DNA of 64,000 bases from Anaerococcus mediterraneensis (GTDB lineage: Bacteria > Bacillota > Clostridia > Tissierellales > Peptoniphilaceae), in NCBI RefSeq assembly GCF_900128415.1, contig NZ_LT635772.1, forward strand, positions 1,240,001 through 1,304,000, in the 5' to 3' direction. Made by a program: the position numbers and the translations under genes. Positions 53,780 through 63,122 of the stretch are shown here, piece after piece. How positions within the stretch are numbered: the stretch's first letter is position 1; every line of letters starts with the position of its first letter. A model generated the notes under the pieces. That model saw only the letters and a list, made by a program, of their open reading frames with translations. It ran no database searches and was not told the DNA's origin.

Positions 53780-54448
53780 ATGGCAATAAGTGCAAAATTA
53801 GTTAAGGAATTAAGAGAAAGAACAGCAGCTGGAATGATGGATTGCAAAAAAGCCCTAGAAGAAACAGGTGGGGACATAGATAAGGCCCAAAAACTTCTAA
53901 AAGAAAAGGGCCAAGCAACTCTTGATAAAAAATCAGGCAGAATTGCTGCTGAAGGTACCATTGGTTCATATATCCACAATGACAAGATCGGTGTTATTGT
54001 TGAAATCAATACAGAAACTGACTTCTCAGCTAATACTGATAGAGTAAAGACATTTGCTAAAGATTTGGCAATGCATATTGCTGCAAGTAATCCTAAATAT
54101 ATAACAGAAGAAGATGCTGACGAAGCAGATGTTGCAGAACAAAAAGAAATACTAATAAATCAAGCTATGAACGAGGCAAATGAAAATATGCCAGAAGATA
54201 AGAAAAAAATGATAGCTGAGAAAAAAGTAGAGGGAAGACTTAAAAAATGGTTCTCAGAAGTTTGTCTAATGGACCAAGCATTTATTAAGAACCCTGATCA
54301 AACAATAGAGCAACTTCTAAGAGATACAGCAAATGAAGTTGGTGAAAACATTAAAATCAGAAGGTTTGCTAGATTTGAAGTTGGTGAAGGTCTAGAGAAA
54401 AAAGAAGAAGATTTTGCTGCAGAAGTTGCAAGTCAAATGAATGCGTAA
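53780..54448 (+). CDS. tsf: Elongation factor Ts
   Basis: A 222-residue guanine-nucleotide exchange factor for EF-Tu. The N-terminal UBA-like domain is [33 protein letters not shown]; the signature [15 protein letters not shown] and the KIGVIV strand follow. It is the short form with a single core half. Usual partner of rpsB; AGGGAG precedes the ATG. Confidence 0.96.
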   Translation: MAISAKLVKELRERTAAGMMDCKKALEETGGDIDKAQKLLKEKGQATLDKKSGRIAAEGTIGSYIHNDKIGVIVEINTETDFSANTDRVKTFAKDLAMHIAASNPKYITEEDADEADVAEQKEILINQAMNEANENMPEDKKKMIAEKKVEGRLKKWFSEVCLMDQAFIKNPDQTIEQLLRDTANEVGENIKIRRFARFEVGEGLEKKEEDFAAEVASQMNA

Positions 54449-54456
54449 TTAATTTT

Positions 54457-54484
54457 AAAAGAGAGCAATAGCTCTCTTTTTTTT
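54457..54484 (+). terminator. Terminator after tsf
   Basis: AAAAGAGAGC and GCTCTCTTTT form a 10-bp stem with the loop AATA and a continuing T run. Confidence 0.92.
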
Positions 54485-54565
54485 ATATAAAAATATAGTA
54501 TAGTAAATAAGTAGGATTTAAACAAATTTCATTAGATTATGATTAGAAGATATAAAGGAGTAATT

Positions 54566-55483
54566 ATGATTATTAAAAATAAACCAACTGAATTAATTGG
54601 AAATACACCTTTGATAAAATTAAATTCACTTAAGAAAGATGGTAGAGCTGATATTTACGCTAAGGTTGAAAAGAACAATATAGCTGGCTCTATTAAAGAT
54701 AGAATAGCCTTATATATGATAGAAGAAGCGGAAAAATCCGGAAAACTAAAACCAGGTGGAACAATAGTAGAACCAACAAGTGGGAATACAGGGGTTGCAT
54801 TAGCTGCTCTAGCTGCTGCAAAAGGTTATAAGTTAATTTTAACAATGCCTGCTTCAATGAGTATAGAAAGAGCAAAACTCGCTATGGCATATGGAGCAAA
54901 AGTTATTAGAACTACTGAAGGAGCACTTCAAGGAGCGGTAGACGAAGCAAAACGATTAGCTGATGAAAATGGATACTTCTTACCAGACCAGTTTTCTAAT
55001 CCGGCAAACATTAAAGCTCATTACGAAACTACAGGCCCAGAAATATTAGAAGCTATAAAACCAGATGCTTTTATAGCTGGAGTAGGAACAGGCGGAACTG
55101 TTTCTGGCGTCGGTAAAAGACTGAAAGAAGCTAACAAGGACACACTTGTTTATGCAATAGAACCAAAAGAAAGTCCTTTACTATCTGGTGGAAAGCCTAG
55201 TGGGCATAAAATTCAAGGAATAGGTGGTAATTTTATACCAAAAAATCTTAACTTTGATATAGTAGATGGTATTGTTGATGTAGCTGGTGATGATGCTATA
55301 AAAATGTCAAGGCAATTAGCTAAAAATGAGGGCCTAGCTGTTGGAATATCATCTGGAGCGAATGTTGCGGGAGCTATTGAAATAGCAGATAAACTAGGAG
55401 AAGGAAAAGTTGTGGTAACTGTCCTACCAGATACTGGGGAAAGATACCTATCAACCGAATTATACGAAAATGATCAATTTTAG
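54566..55483 (+). CDS. cysK: Cysteine synthase A (O-acetylserine sulfhydrylase)
   Basis: A 305-residue PLP enzyme. [14 protein letters not shown] begins the fold, the PLP Lys is in [12 protein letters not shown], the substrate loop is [12 protein letters not shown], the phosphate-binding loop [12 protein letters not shown], and SSGANVAGA lies near the C terminus. It makes cysteine from O-acetylserine and sulfide. NNIAGS replaces the commoner NPAGS. The ATG follows AAAGGAG; it overlaps cysE by 14 bases, linking the two steps. Confidence 0.94.
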   Translation: MIIKNKPTELIGNTPLIKLNSLKKDGRADIYAKVEKNNIAGSIKDRIALYMIEEAEKSGKLKPGGTIVEPTSGNTGVALAALAAAKGYKLILTMPASMSIERAKLAMAYGAKVIRTTEGALQGAVDEAKRLADENGYFLPDQFSNPANIKAHYETTGPEILEAIKPDAFIAGVGTGGTVSGVGKRLKEANKDTLVYAIEPKESPLLSGGKPSGHKIQGIGGNFIPKNLNFDIVDGIVDVAGDDAIKMSRQLAKNEGLAVGISSGANVAGAIEIADKLGEGKVVVTVLPDTGERYLSTELYENDQF

Positions 55484-55997
55484 ACAATACAAAGAAGAGT
55501 TAATTAAAAATGCTTTAAAACATGATCCAGCGTTAAAAAGTGAAGAGGAAGCCATCCTATTTTCTGCTGGAATAAAAGTCTTGCTATCACATTATATTGC
55601 CCATAATTTATATTTAGAGGGCAAAATTTATGAAGCGAACGAGTATGCATTTAAATCTAGAATGGAAACTGGTATAGAAATTCACCCAGGTGCAAAAATT
55701 GGTCGTAGATGTTATATAGACCATGGGATGGCTACCGTTATTGGTGAAACAGCAGAAATAGGTGATGACGTACTTATTTATCATTCGGTAACTCTTGGAG
55801 CAGTTACTAATGAAAAAGTAAAAAGACATCCAACTATTGGAAACAATGTTATGATTGGTGCGGGAGCTGTTATTTTAGGAGATATTAGGATAGGAAATAA
55901 TTGTAAAATAGGAGCAAATTCTGTTGTTTTAGAAGATGTGCCTGATAACTCAACAGTAGTAGGATCTCCTGCAAAAATTATTATGCATAAAAAGTAG
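55470..55997 (+). CDS. cysE: Serine O-acetyltransferase
   Basis: A 175-residue short-form CysE with a brief N-terminal helical part and a left-handed beta-helix: [41 protein letters not shown] and the hexapeptide repeats to GSPAKII. The catalytic His of IDHGM is present. It makes O-acetylserine for CysK. Its N terminus is shorter than the enteric enzyme, as in many Firmicutes. The stop lies within a terminator. Confidence 0.93.
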   Translation: MINFRQYKEELIKNALKHDPALKSEEEAILFSAGIKVLLSHYIAHNLYLEGKIYEANEYAFKSRMETGIEIHPGAKIGRRCYIDHGMATVIGETAEIGDDVLIYHSVTLGAVTNEKVKRHPTIGNNVMIGAGAVILGDIRIGNNCKIGANSVVLEDVPDNSTVVGSPAKIIMHKK

Positions 55998-56014
55998 TTT
56001 TAACTACTTTTTTT
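55989..56014 (+). terminator. Terminator after cysE
   Basis: AAAAAGTAGTT and AACTACTTTTT are complementary around a short T-rich loop and run into a T tract. The cysE stop codon is in the 5' arm. Confidence 0.88.
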
Positions 56015-56069
56015 ATTTTAATATTAATTAATATTATTGTGAAAACTATTTCGTATAATTGCATATTAA

Positions 56070-56078
56070 TGGTATAAT
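56070..56078 (+). promoter_or_regulatory. Extended -10 promoter of rny
   Basis: TG-G-TATAAT, 42 bases before the rny ATG, without a convincing -35. Confidence 0.5.
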
Positions 56079-56119
56079 ATTATATGGAATAATAATATTT
56101 CCAAATTATTGGAGGTGAT

Positions 56120-57676
56120 ATGATGTTTGATAAAATTAATCCAATAGTTGTTCTCATCATAATTGTCGCCTTCGTATTGTTAGCTTTTTATTTTGGCTAT
56201 CTTTATCGCAAGAAAGTTGGAGAATCTATTATAGGTGGGGCTGAAAACTTCAGTCGTAAGCTTATGGATGATGCCAATAAACAGGCAGAAGCGTTGAGAA
56301 GAGAAACTCTGATTGATGCTAAAGATGAAATTGCAAGAATTAAGTCTGAGAATGAAGAAATGCTAAATCAAGTGAAAAATGATCTTAATAAAAGAGAAGA
56401 GCGCTTGATAAAAAAAGAAGAAAGTTTAGACAATCGATCTTTATTGATTGACAAAAAATCTGATCAGATCTCTAGCGATCAGAAAAAATTGAAACAAAAA
56501 GAAGAAAGAATTGACAAGTTAATAGAACAACAAGAGTTGGAACTACAAAATATCGCTGGACTTACTAATAATGAAGCTAAGGAAATAATCCTAGCTAGGG
56601 TAAAATCTGAAACTATCCATGAATCTGCTAGGATGATTAAAGAAGCTGAAGAAAGAGTAAAAGCTGAGAGCAAAAAAATAGCGACAGAGATATTAGCTAC
56701 TACAATTCAAAGATTTGCTCCGGAGCAAGTTGCTGAAAATACGGTATCTGTTATATCCTTACCTAATGATGAAATGAAAGGTAGGATAATAGGACGTGAA
56801 GGTAGAAATATTAGAGCTTTTGAACAAGCCTCCGGAGTCGATCTAATTATTGATGATACTCCAGAAGCTGTTGTTATATCCTGTTTCGAGCCAGTAAGGC
56901 GTGAAATAGCCAAAGTTGCGCTAGAAAAACTCATACAAGATGGAAGAATAAATCCATCTAGGATTGAAGAAATGCTGACTAAGGCTAGTGATGAAGTTGA
57001 AGCGAGGATTATTGAAGACGGCGAGGCTGCTGCAGAAAAGGTTGGAATAATCAATCTCCACCCACAATTGATAAGACTAGTTGGTAAGATGAAATTTAGA
57101 ACATCTTATGGTCAAAATATATTGAAACATTCTGTAGAAGTTGCTCTTTTAGCTGGTATGTTAGCAGAAGAAATTGGCGCTGATAGTCAAATTGCAAAAA
57201 GAGGCGGATTGCTACATGATCTTGGTAAAGCTATAGACCAAGAGCAAGTTGGTACTCATATAGCCCTAGGTGTAGAAGCAGCAAGTAAATATGGTGAAAA
57301 TAAATATGTAATCAATGCTATTGAATCTCACCATGGTGATGTTGAGCCTAACTGTGTGGAATCTATATTGGTTCAAACAGCTGATGCTATATCTGCTGCA
57401 AGACCGGGAGCAAGACGTGAAAGCCTAGAAAGCTATATCAAGAGACTAGAAAACTTAGAAAGAATTGCGAATTCTTTTGAGGGTGTCGAAAAATCATTTG
57501 CTCTACAAGCTGGTAGAGAACTTAGGATCTTAGTTAAACCTGAAAAGATATCTGATGATGAAATGGTTGTAATTGCTAGAGAAATTGCACAAAAAATTGA
57601 AAATGAATTAGAATATCCAGGTGAGATTAAAGTTAATTTATTAAGAGAGTCCAAGGCGATAGATTTTGCCAAATGA
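56120..57676 (+). CDS. rny: Ribonuclease Y
   Basis: A 518-residue membrane-anchored endoribonuclease that starts bulk mRNA decay. An N-terminal membrane span (residues 9-29) leads into a long charged coiled coil (about 35-190), a KH domain (MKGRIIGREGRNIRAFEQASGVDLI) and an HD domain with LLHDLGKAIDQE, SHHGD and DAISAARPGARRE. GGAGG precedes two adjacent ATGs (56120 and 56123); the second has the more usual spacing. Confidence 0.95.
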   Translation: MMFDKINPIVVLIIIVAFVLLAFYFGYLYRKKVGESIIGGAENFSRKLMDDANKQAEALRRETLIDAKDEIARIKSENEEMLNQVKNDLNKREERLIKKEESLDNRSLLIDKKSDQISSDQKKLKQKEERIDKLIEQQELELQNIAGLTNNEAKEIILARVKSETIHESARMIKEAEERVKAESKKIATEILATTIQRFAPEQVAENTVSVISLPNDEMKGRIIGREGRNIRAFEQASGVDLIIDDTPEAVVISCFEPVRREIAKVALEKLIQDGRINPSRIEEMLTKASDEVEARIIEDGEAAAEKVGIINLHPQLIRLVGKMKFRTSYGQNILKHSVEVALLAGMLAEEIGADSQIAKRGGLLHDLGKAIDQEQVGTHIALGVEAASKYGENKYVINAIESHHGDVEPNCVESILVQTADAISAARPGARRESLESYIKRLENLERIANSFEGVEKSFALQAGRELRILVKPEKISDDEMVVIAREIAQKIENELEYPGEIKVNLLRESKAIDFAK

Positions 57677-57688
57677 TAATTAATAATG

Positions 57689-57713
57689 CTGCCATTTTAT
57701 ATGGCAGTTTTTT
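57689..57713 (+). terminator. Terminator after rny
   Basis: CTGCCAT and ATGGCAG form a 7-bp stem, TTTTAT loop region, then six T. Confidence 0.88.
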
Positions 57714-58094
57714 ATTGTCTAAAATATAAGTTGAAATCTACAAATAAAAAATCCGAAATATCAAAGGCATATAAATATACGGTAAAAAATATAAAAAGGC
57801 TTAAAACGCAAAATATGACTTGTTGTAAAACTTTAGATTTGTAGTATTCGGTATTTTTTATTTAAATCAAATATCACATTCATATAAGGCGTTGGATTCT
57901 TTGTTGTGCTATTATGTATGAGTCTTATAAGTTTATATACATAAAGGAGAGGAATTACTAACAAATAAATTATTGCACAAAATAGTTATTTTGTGCAATA
58001 ATTGCATTTTATTAAAAAACAGGTAGATTTATATTATAGTTTCTATACATATATATTTAGAAACTACGATATTGTAATTTATCAAGGAGTTTCT
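57714..58094 (+). other. Noncoding stretch upstream of the recombinase gene
   Basis: These 381 bases hold no credible gene. They contain an inverted repeat TATGTAT/ATACATA (57913-57943), a strong orphan SD AAAGGAGAGG (57943-57952) followed only by a four-codon frame, the perfect palindrome described next, and the SD of the recombinase gene (CAAGGAG). Possible -35/-10 hexamers around 57900-57935 are weak. The rest is AT-rich sequence in which I see nothing specific. Confidence 0.6.
57968..58003. repeat. Perfect 36-bp palindrome upstream of xerC/D
   Basis: AATTATTGCACAAAATA (57968-57984) and TATTTTGTGCAATAATT (57987-58003) are exact complements with only GT between them. There is no T tract after it, so it is not an ordinary terminator. 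It may be a cruciform, a protein-binding site or an RNA hairpin in the leader of the recombinase message. Confidence 0.85.
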
Positions 58095-59084
58095 ATGGAT
58101 GAATTTATAAAACCACTAATATTGACAGACTATCTTAATTATTTGAAATCCATAAAAGGTTTGTCCGTATCTACTATTAAAGAATATTCTTATGATTTAG
58201 AAAATTTTATTATATATCAAATAATAAGAAAAGAATATTTTGGCAACAAAAAATCTTTTGAGGATAAATTTGATTATTATAAGATAAATGATATTTGTGA
58301 TAAGAAATTTTTTGAAGATATTTATATTCAAGATTTTTATGCTTATTTATCATTTTTGGATAATGACAGGAATGATTCTGCTACTACTAGGTCTAGAAAA
58401 ATCTCAGCTTTAAAGTCTTTTTATAAATATATGTATAGCGAAGTTGAAATAATTGGTGTTAATATAACTGATAAGCTAGTAAACCCCAAAATAAGCCAAA
58501 GACAACCTGTATATCTTACTTTGTCTGAGACCGAGAAGCTATTAGAAGCTGTTAATTCTGAGAAAAATAAATTTTTAAGATCAAGGGATTTAGCTATTGT
58601 TTTTACTTTCTTGACAACTGGTATGAGGCTTTCTGAGCTTGTATCAATTGATTTATCAGATGTTAATAAAGATAGTTTTAAGATTATTGGAAAAGGAAAT
58701 AAAGAAAGAACTGCTTATCTAACATCAAATTGCCAGGCGTTAATTGATAACTATATAGTAATTAGAGATGATTATTTGAGAGATTTGCGTGAAGATGCTT
58801 TATTTATTTCCACAAGAAAGAAAAGAATTTCTAATAGAGCAGTCCAATCAACCATAGAAAAGTATTTGAGAAAGGCTGGTTTTGATACAGATATTTACTC
58901 AACGCATAAATTAAGGCATACCGCTGCTACTCTGATGTATAAGTATGGTGACGTTGATATCAGAGCTTTAAAAGATGTTTTAGGACACTCTTCTGTATCA
59001 ACCACTCAAATTTACACCCATTTAGATGATGAAGATTTGAAAAAAGCCATAAACAAAAATCCTTTATCAGATATGGAATTTTAA
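58095..59084 (+). CDS. xerC: Tyrosine recombinase, XerC/XerD type
   Basis: A 329-residue site-specific recombinase. An N-terminal SAM-like core-binding domain (YLNYLKSIKGLSVSTIKEYSYDLENF) is followed by the catalytic domain with Arg in TTGMRLSELVSIDLSD, Lys in IGKGNKERTAYL, HKLRHTAAT (His-x-x-Arg), LGHSSVSTTQIYTH (His and the Tyr nucleophile). It resembles chromosome-dimer resolvases, but XerC, XerD and integrases are hard to separate by eye; the symbol is tentative. The ATG follows CAAGGAG; an in-frame TTG at 58002 falls in the palindrome. Confidence 0.88.
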   Translation: MDEFIKPLILTDYLNYLKSIKGLSVSTIKEYSYDLENFIIYQIIRKEYFGNKKSFEDKFDYYKINDICDKKFFEDIYIQDFYAYLSFLDNDRNDSATTRSRKISALKSFYKYMYSEVEIIGVNITDKLVNPKISQRQPVYLTLSETEKLLEAVNSEKNKFLRSRDLAIVFTFLTTGMRLSELVSIDLSDVNKDSFKIIGKGNKERTAYLTSNCQALIDNYIVIRDDYLRDLREDALFISTRKKRISNRAVQSTIEKYLRKAGFDTDIYSTHKLRHTAATLMYKYGDVDIRALKDVLGHSSVSTTQIYTHLDDEDLKKAINKNPLSDMEF

Positions 59085-59087
59085 AAT

Positions 59088-59115
59088 AAGCTCCGGTTTT
59101 CTTATCCGGAGCTTT
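59088..59115. terminator. Bidirectional terminator between xerC/D and the PLP gene
   Basis: AAGCTCCGG and CCGGAGCTT form a perfect 9-bp stem with a T-rich 9-base loop between two convergent genes. Confidence 0.85.
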
Positions 59116-59118
59116 AAA

Positions 59119-60396
59119 TTAAATAAGATTTTTGGTTTTTAGCCTGTTTAATATTATTTTTAGTGCGAGCTTACCGTGGTAATAATTTAAACCTCCTTGG
59201 AGATAAACCATATATGGTTCTCTAAGTGGACCATCTGCAGATAATTCTGATGTAGCCCCTTCTACAAAACCACCCGATGCCATGATAACTGGATCTTCAT
59301 ATCCAGGCATTGGATAAGCCTCCGGAGTGAAAGTAGAATCTACAGTACAGGCTTCTTGTACAGCTTTACAAAAAATTGTTAGAAGCTCTGGATCTTTTAA
59401 TTTTATTGCAAGTATTACATCTGACCTAGGATCATCGATTTTTGGTGTAACCTCAAAACCTAATTTTGTAAAGACACTAGAAAATAATAGGGCAACTTTT
59501 ATCGCTTCCTTTACAATATGAGGTGCAAAATATAGACCTTGTAGAACTAATCTATTTGTTCCAAAACTCAATCCTTCATCTTTTCCTATTCCAGGAGCGG
59601 TCAAGGTGTTTGCACAATATTCTATTAGATCTCTATTACCTGCTATGTATCCTCCGGTGAGAGCTATTCCTCCACCGAGATTTTTAATCAATGAACCTGC
59701 TACAATATCTGCCCCAACCTCTATTGGCTCTTTATCCTCGGTAAATTCTCCATAACAGTTGTCTATAAAGATTATGGCATTTTTATTAGCTTGTCTAACT
59801 TTCTTTATAGCTTTTTCTATCTCTTCTATAGTAAAGGCTCGCCTTTGAGTGTAGCCAGTTGATCTTTGGATTAACACAACTTTAGTATTTTCATCGACTT
59901 TTTCTGTGATTTTATCATATTGGATCATATTATTATGATCAAGTTCTAATTTGTCGTATTTTATACCTTTTTCTAATAAACTTCCTTTTTTATCTCCAGC
60001 TATACCTATAACTTGTTGCATGGTGTCATATGGATCATCAGTTATAGCTAAGAGTTTATCTCCATAATTTAACAATGAAAATAAAACTATTGACAAGGCG
60101 TGAGTACCAGATACAATAGATGGCCTTACCAAGCTATCCTCAGATTTAAAAATTGTGGAAAAAATCCTTTCTACAGTATCTCTGCCAGTATCAGCGTAGC
60201 CATATCCTGTTGCTGAGTTAAAATCACTAGATTGGAGTGAATTTTCATTAAAAGCTTTTGAAACTTTTAGTTGATTAAATTCGCTTATTTTTTCATGTTT
60301 TCTAAATAAGTTTTCAAGATCTTTTTCTGAATTATTTATTAATTCATCATACTGATCATCAATTTTATAATTGTTATATATATCACTAAAATTCAT
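59119..60396 (-). CDS. YnbB-like PLP-dependent enzyme (aluminium-resistance / methionine gamma-lyase family)
   Basis: A 425-residue fold-type I PLP enzyme: SATGYGYADTGRDTVERIF, RPSIVSGTHALSIVLFSLL, FIDNCYGEFTE and GSLIKNLGGGIALTGGYIAG, where the Lys should hold PLP. MPGYEDPVIMASGGFVEGATSELSADGPLREPY is the diagnostic C-terminal stretch of this family, annotated as aluminium resistance or methionine gamma-lyase; the true reaction is not settled. In Bacillus ynbB also sits near miaA. Its start overlaps the miaA end by 11 bases. Confidence 0.87.
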   Translation of the reverse strand: MNFSDIYNNYKIDDQYDELINNSEKDLENLFRKHEKISEFNQLKVSKAFNENSLQSSDFNSATGYGYADTGRDTVERIFSTIFKSEDSLVRPSIVSGTHALSIVLFSLLNYGDKLLAITDDPYDTMQQVIGIAGDKKGSLLEKGIKYDKLELDHNNMIQYDKITEKVDENTKVVLIQRSTGYTQRRAFTIEEIEKAIKKVRQANKNAIIFIDNCYGEFTEDKEPIEVGADIVAGSLIKNLGGGIALTGGYIAGNRDLIEYCANTLTAPGIGKDEGLSFGTNRLVLQGLYFAPHIVKEAIKVALLFSSVFTKLGFEVTPKIDDPRSDVILAIKLKDPELLTIFCKAVQEACTVDSTFTPEAYPMPGYEDPVIMASGGFVEGATSELSADGPLREPYMVYLQGGLNYYHGKLALKIILNRLKTKNLI

Positions 60397-61333
60397 ATAA
60401 GTCCTTAATTGTTGTTTCTATAATAAGACACGCATCATCTTTACTTAAATTATCCAACATTATTTCATGGCAGAAAGGATATGAAAGGTATTTTCTCATC
60501 CAGGTTATTTGTCTCTTAGCGTATCTTCTTGTATTCTGCTGTAGTTTTTCTACCATTTCATCCATGCTTATTTCTCCTTTTATATATGGAAATATCTCTT
60601 TATAGCCTATAGCAAACATAGATTGAGTGTTTTCATCAAGTTTATATTTGTCTATAAGATAGTTGAATTCTTCTAGTAAACCTATATCGACCATCTCTTG
60701 ACTTCTTTCATTAATTTTTCTATATAAAATATCCCTATCTTTATAATTTAGGAAGAATATGATTGGCTCTATATTTTCATTTAGAGTTTTATCTCCCGAT
60801 CTTTTTAGAGATGGCTTTTCACCGGTTACTTTATAGATCTCAAGAGCTCTTATGATACGGTTTAGCTCATTTGGATGGTAGAGTTTTGCTGTATCCAGGT
60901 CAATTTCTTTAAGATTTTCATATAAAAACAAATTTCCTTTTTCATCAGCTAATTTTTCTAAATAGGCTCTATATTCTTCATCTTTAGGAGCTTGGCCATA
61001 ATTCATATCAAATAAAATAGAATCTATATAAAAACCAGTACCTCCCAAGAGTATAGGTAGCTTTCCATTTTTATTTACTTGTGAAATGATTGATCTGGCT
61101 TCTGTTTTGTATTCCCCTACAGAATAATTTTCGTTTGGGTCTACAATATTTATCATATGGTGGGCAATATCAAAATCATCAACAACTTTGCTGGTTCCTA
61201 TATCCATGTCTCTATAGACCTGCTGACTATCTGCTGATATGATTTCACCATTTATTTTTTTTGCAAGCTTTATACCTATATCACTTTTTCCACTAGCTGT
61301 GGGTCCTGTGATTATAATTAATTTATCTTTCAA
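60386..61333 (-). CDS. miaA: tRNA dimethylallyltransferase
   Basis: A 315-residue prenyltransferase adding the dimethylallyl group to A37 of tRNAs reading UNN codons. The P-loop is IIITGPTASGKSDIGIKLAK, then EIISADSQQVYRDMDIGTSK, HHMINIVDPNENYSVGEY and LLGGTGFYIDS. I chose the TTG at 61333 because GGAG lies seven bases before it and the protein then begins KDKLIIITGPTASGKS like other MiaA; an ATG at 61360 lies deeper in mutL without SD. It overlaps mutL by 11 bases. Confidence 0.94.
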   Translation of the reverse strand: MKDKLIIITGPTASGKSDIGIKLAKKINGEIISADSQQVYRDMDIGTSKVVDDFDIAHHMINIVDPNENYSVGEYKTEARSIISQVNKNGKLPILLGGTGFYIDSILFDMNYGQAPKDEEYRAYLEKLADEKGNLFLYENLKEIDLDTAKLYHPNELNRIIRALEIYKVTGEKPSLKRSGDKTLNENIEPIIFFLNYKDRDILYRKINERSQEMVDIGLLEEFNYLIDKYKLDENTQSMFAIGYKEIFPYIKGEISMDEMVEKLQQNTRRYAKRQITWMRKYLSYPFCHEIMLDNLSKDDACLIIETTIKDLYEF

Positions 61334-63122
61334 AATATTTCTCCAAATCTTTTTCTTCAATCAAAATTACTGTAGATTTACCATCATAAGTATTATAAGG
61401 ATTTTCTTCTTTCATCAATTTTTTATATAAAGATATAGCTTCGTCTTTGTTGATTTTATGCCCTTTTCTAAAGGCCTTTGCTTTAGCTAATTTCCTAATT
61501 TGCTTATATAATAATTCTTTATCATTAGTTTTTTCAATATCTAAAATAGAATAAAAATAATCCATATTTTCAGGCTTATCAAATAATAGTGGCACTTCTC
61601 TAACTATCAGTTTATTATCTGATAACTGGTCAATTAAAAAACCCATTTTCTCAAATAAATCTTTTTTATTAAAGAATTTTTCTAGATCATTAGCTCTTAA
61701 ATTGATAACAATTGGCTCTAGAAGAGCCTGTCTATCAACAGCATTATTTGAAAATTTTTTCATATACTCAGATATTTTTATTGTCTCGCTAGCTCTCCTA
61801 TGATCTAGTAAATATAATTTGTCATTCTCCTCAAATATTGAGTATCTAGAGAATATTGAAGTCATATACTTAGGGATATTTATATCTTCTATAAAACTAT
61901 CATTTACATAATTTTCATCACTATATTTATCTATATCTTCTTTATTTTCTTTGATAATATTTCCTATATCATTTTTAGTGTCGAAGAAAGACTGGTCGTT
62001 TTTTTCTGTGTGATAAGATGATTTTGATTCGTTTATAAGATTGTTAGAAGGTGAGTATTTTTCAAGTATTGACTTATAATCAGAGAAATCTAAATTTTTT
62101 TCTATCTCTCTATTCTCTTGTTTTATAGTTTTTATATCAGAAGATGATTTTAGTTTATTTTTAACTGTATCTGAAACTAAGTCTAACAACTGATCTTCAT
62201 AAGATAATTTAATTATTTTTTTATTCGGATGGATATTGACATCCAAATTTTTAGGATGTGTTTCTATAAAGATAAAAAAAGCTGGGTACCTGTCATTAGG
62301 TATCAGGCCCTGGTACTGATACTCGATGGTTCTAGAAATATCTATGTTTTCTATAAGTCTATTGTTTATAAAAATATATTCCATAGACCTATTTCCCCTA
62401 TAATAGTTTGATTTGGCAATAAATCCTTTTATTTTATATATGCCATTATCATTTCTTATAGGGATAAGATTTTCTTCTAAAATATTATCTAATAGGTCAG
62501 ATATATTTGTCTCTAAACTTCTATTTGCATATGATTGGAATTGCACCCTATCATCTTTTATATATTTAAAGGAGATATTATTATAACATATAGCATAAGA
62601 ATAAAGAAGCTTTGTGATTTTATTTGCTTCTGAAAAATCTGATTTTAGAAATTTTCTCCTAGCAGGTATGTTGTAAAATAAATCTTCGACAATTATGCTT
62701 GTTCCTTTATTTGAGGCTATTGATTTTTGAATATTAATATTTTGGGAAATTTCTAGCTTGTTGGCGATATCTTGGTCTTCTGGCTTAGAGATTGCTGTAA
62801 CCTTGCTTACAGCAGCTATACTCGGGAGAGCTTCCCCCCTAAATCCTAAAGAAAGGGTTCTATATAAGTCATCAAATTTACTAATTTTGCTGGTAGCGTG
62901 TTTTTCAAAGGCTAATCTCAGATCATCCTTATTTATGCCATCACCATCATCAGTTACTCTTATATAGGTCTTGCCCCCATTTCTTATTTCTATAATTATA
63001 TTTTTGCTATTTGCATCAATTGAATTTTCAACCAGCTCTTTAACAACTGAAAAGGGAGATTCTATAACCTCGCCGGCAGCGATTTTTTCTATTGTATCTA
63101 AATCTAATCTTATAATGGACAT
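61323..63122 (-). CDS. mutL: DNA mismatch repair protein MutL
   Basis: A 599-residue MutL. The N-terminal GHKL ATPase is complete: IAAGEVIESPFSVVKELVENSIDA, VTDDGDGI, ATSKI and GFRGEALPSIAAVS, then the transducer domain to about residue 330 and a long Asp/Asn/Lys-rich linker. The C-terminal dimerisation domain lacks the usual endonuclease motifs: DQHAxxE is replaced by DHRRASE (residues 440-446), and the CPHGRP equivalent reads TYDGKS (578-583). Its ATG overlaps the mutS stop (TAATG). Confidence 0.94.
   Translation of the reverse strand: MSIIRLDLDTIEKIAAGEVIESPFSVVKELVENSIDANSKNIIIEIRNGGKTYIRVTDDGDGINKDDLRLAFEKHATSKISKFDDLYRTLSLGFRGEALPSIAAVSKVTAISKPEDQDIANKLEISQNINIQKSIASNKGTSIIVEDLFYNIPARRKFLKSDFSEANKITKLLYSYAICYNNISFKYIKDDRVQFQSYANRSLETNISDLLDNILEENLIPIRNDNGIYKIKGFIAKSNYYRGNRSMEYIFINNRLIENIDISRTIEYQYQGLIPNDRYPAFFIFIETHPKNLDVNIHPNKKIIKLSYEDQLLDLVSDTVKNKLKSSSDIKTIKQENREIEKNLDFSDYKSILEKYSPSNNLINESKSSYHTEKNDQSFFDTKNDIGNIIKENKEDIDKYSDENYVNDSFIEDINIPKYMTSIFSRYSIFEENDKLYLLDHRRASETIKISEYMKKFSNNAVDRQALLEPIVINLRANDLEKFFNKKDLFEKMGFLIDQLSDNKLIVREVPLLFDKPENMDYFYSILDIEKTNDKELLYKQIRKLAKAKAFRKGHKINKDEAISLYKKLMKEENPYNTYDGKSTVILIEEKDLEKYFER

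Noticed and set aside
57730..57870. Possible long inverted repeat (AAATAAAAAAT..CCG with CGG..ATTTTTTATTT)
   Set aside because: The match consists mostly of A/T runs and the arms do not stay in register, so chance similarity in AT-rich DNA explains it.
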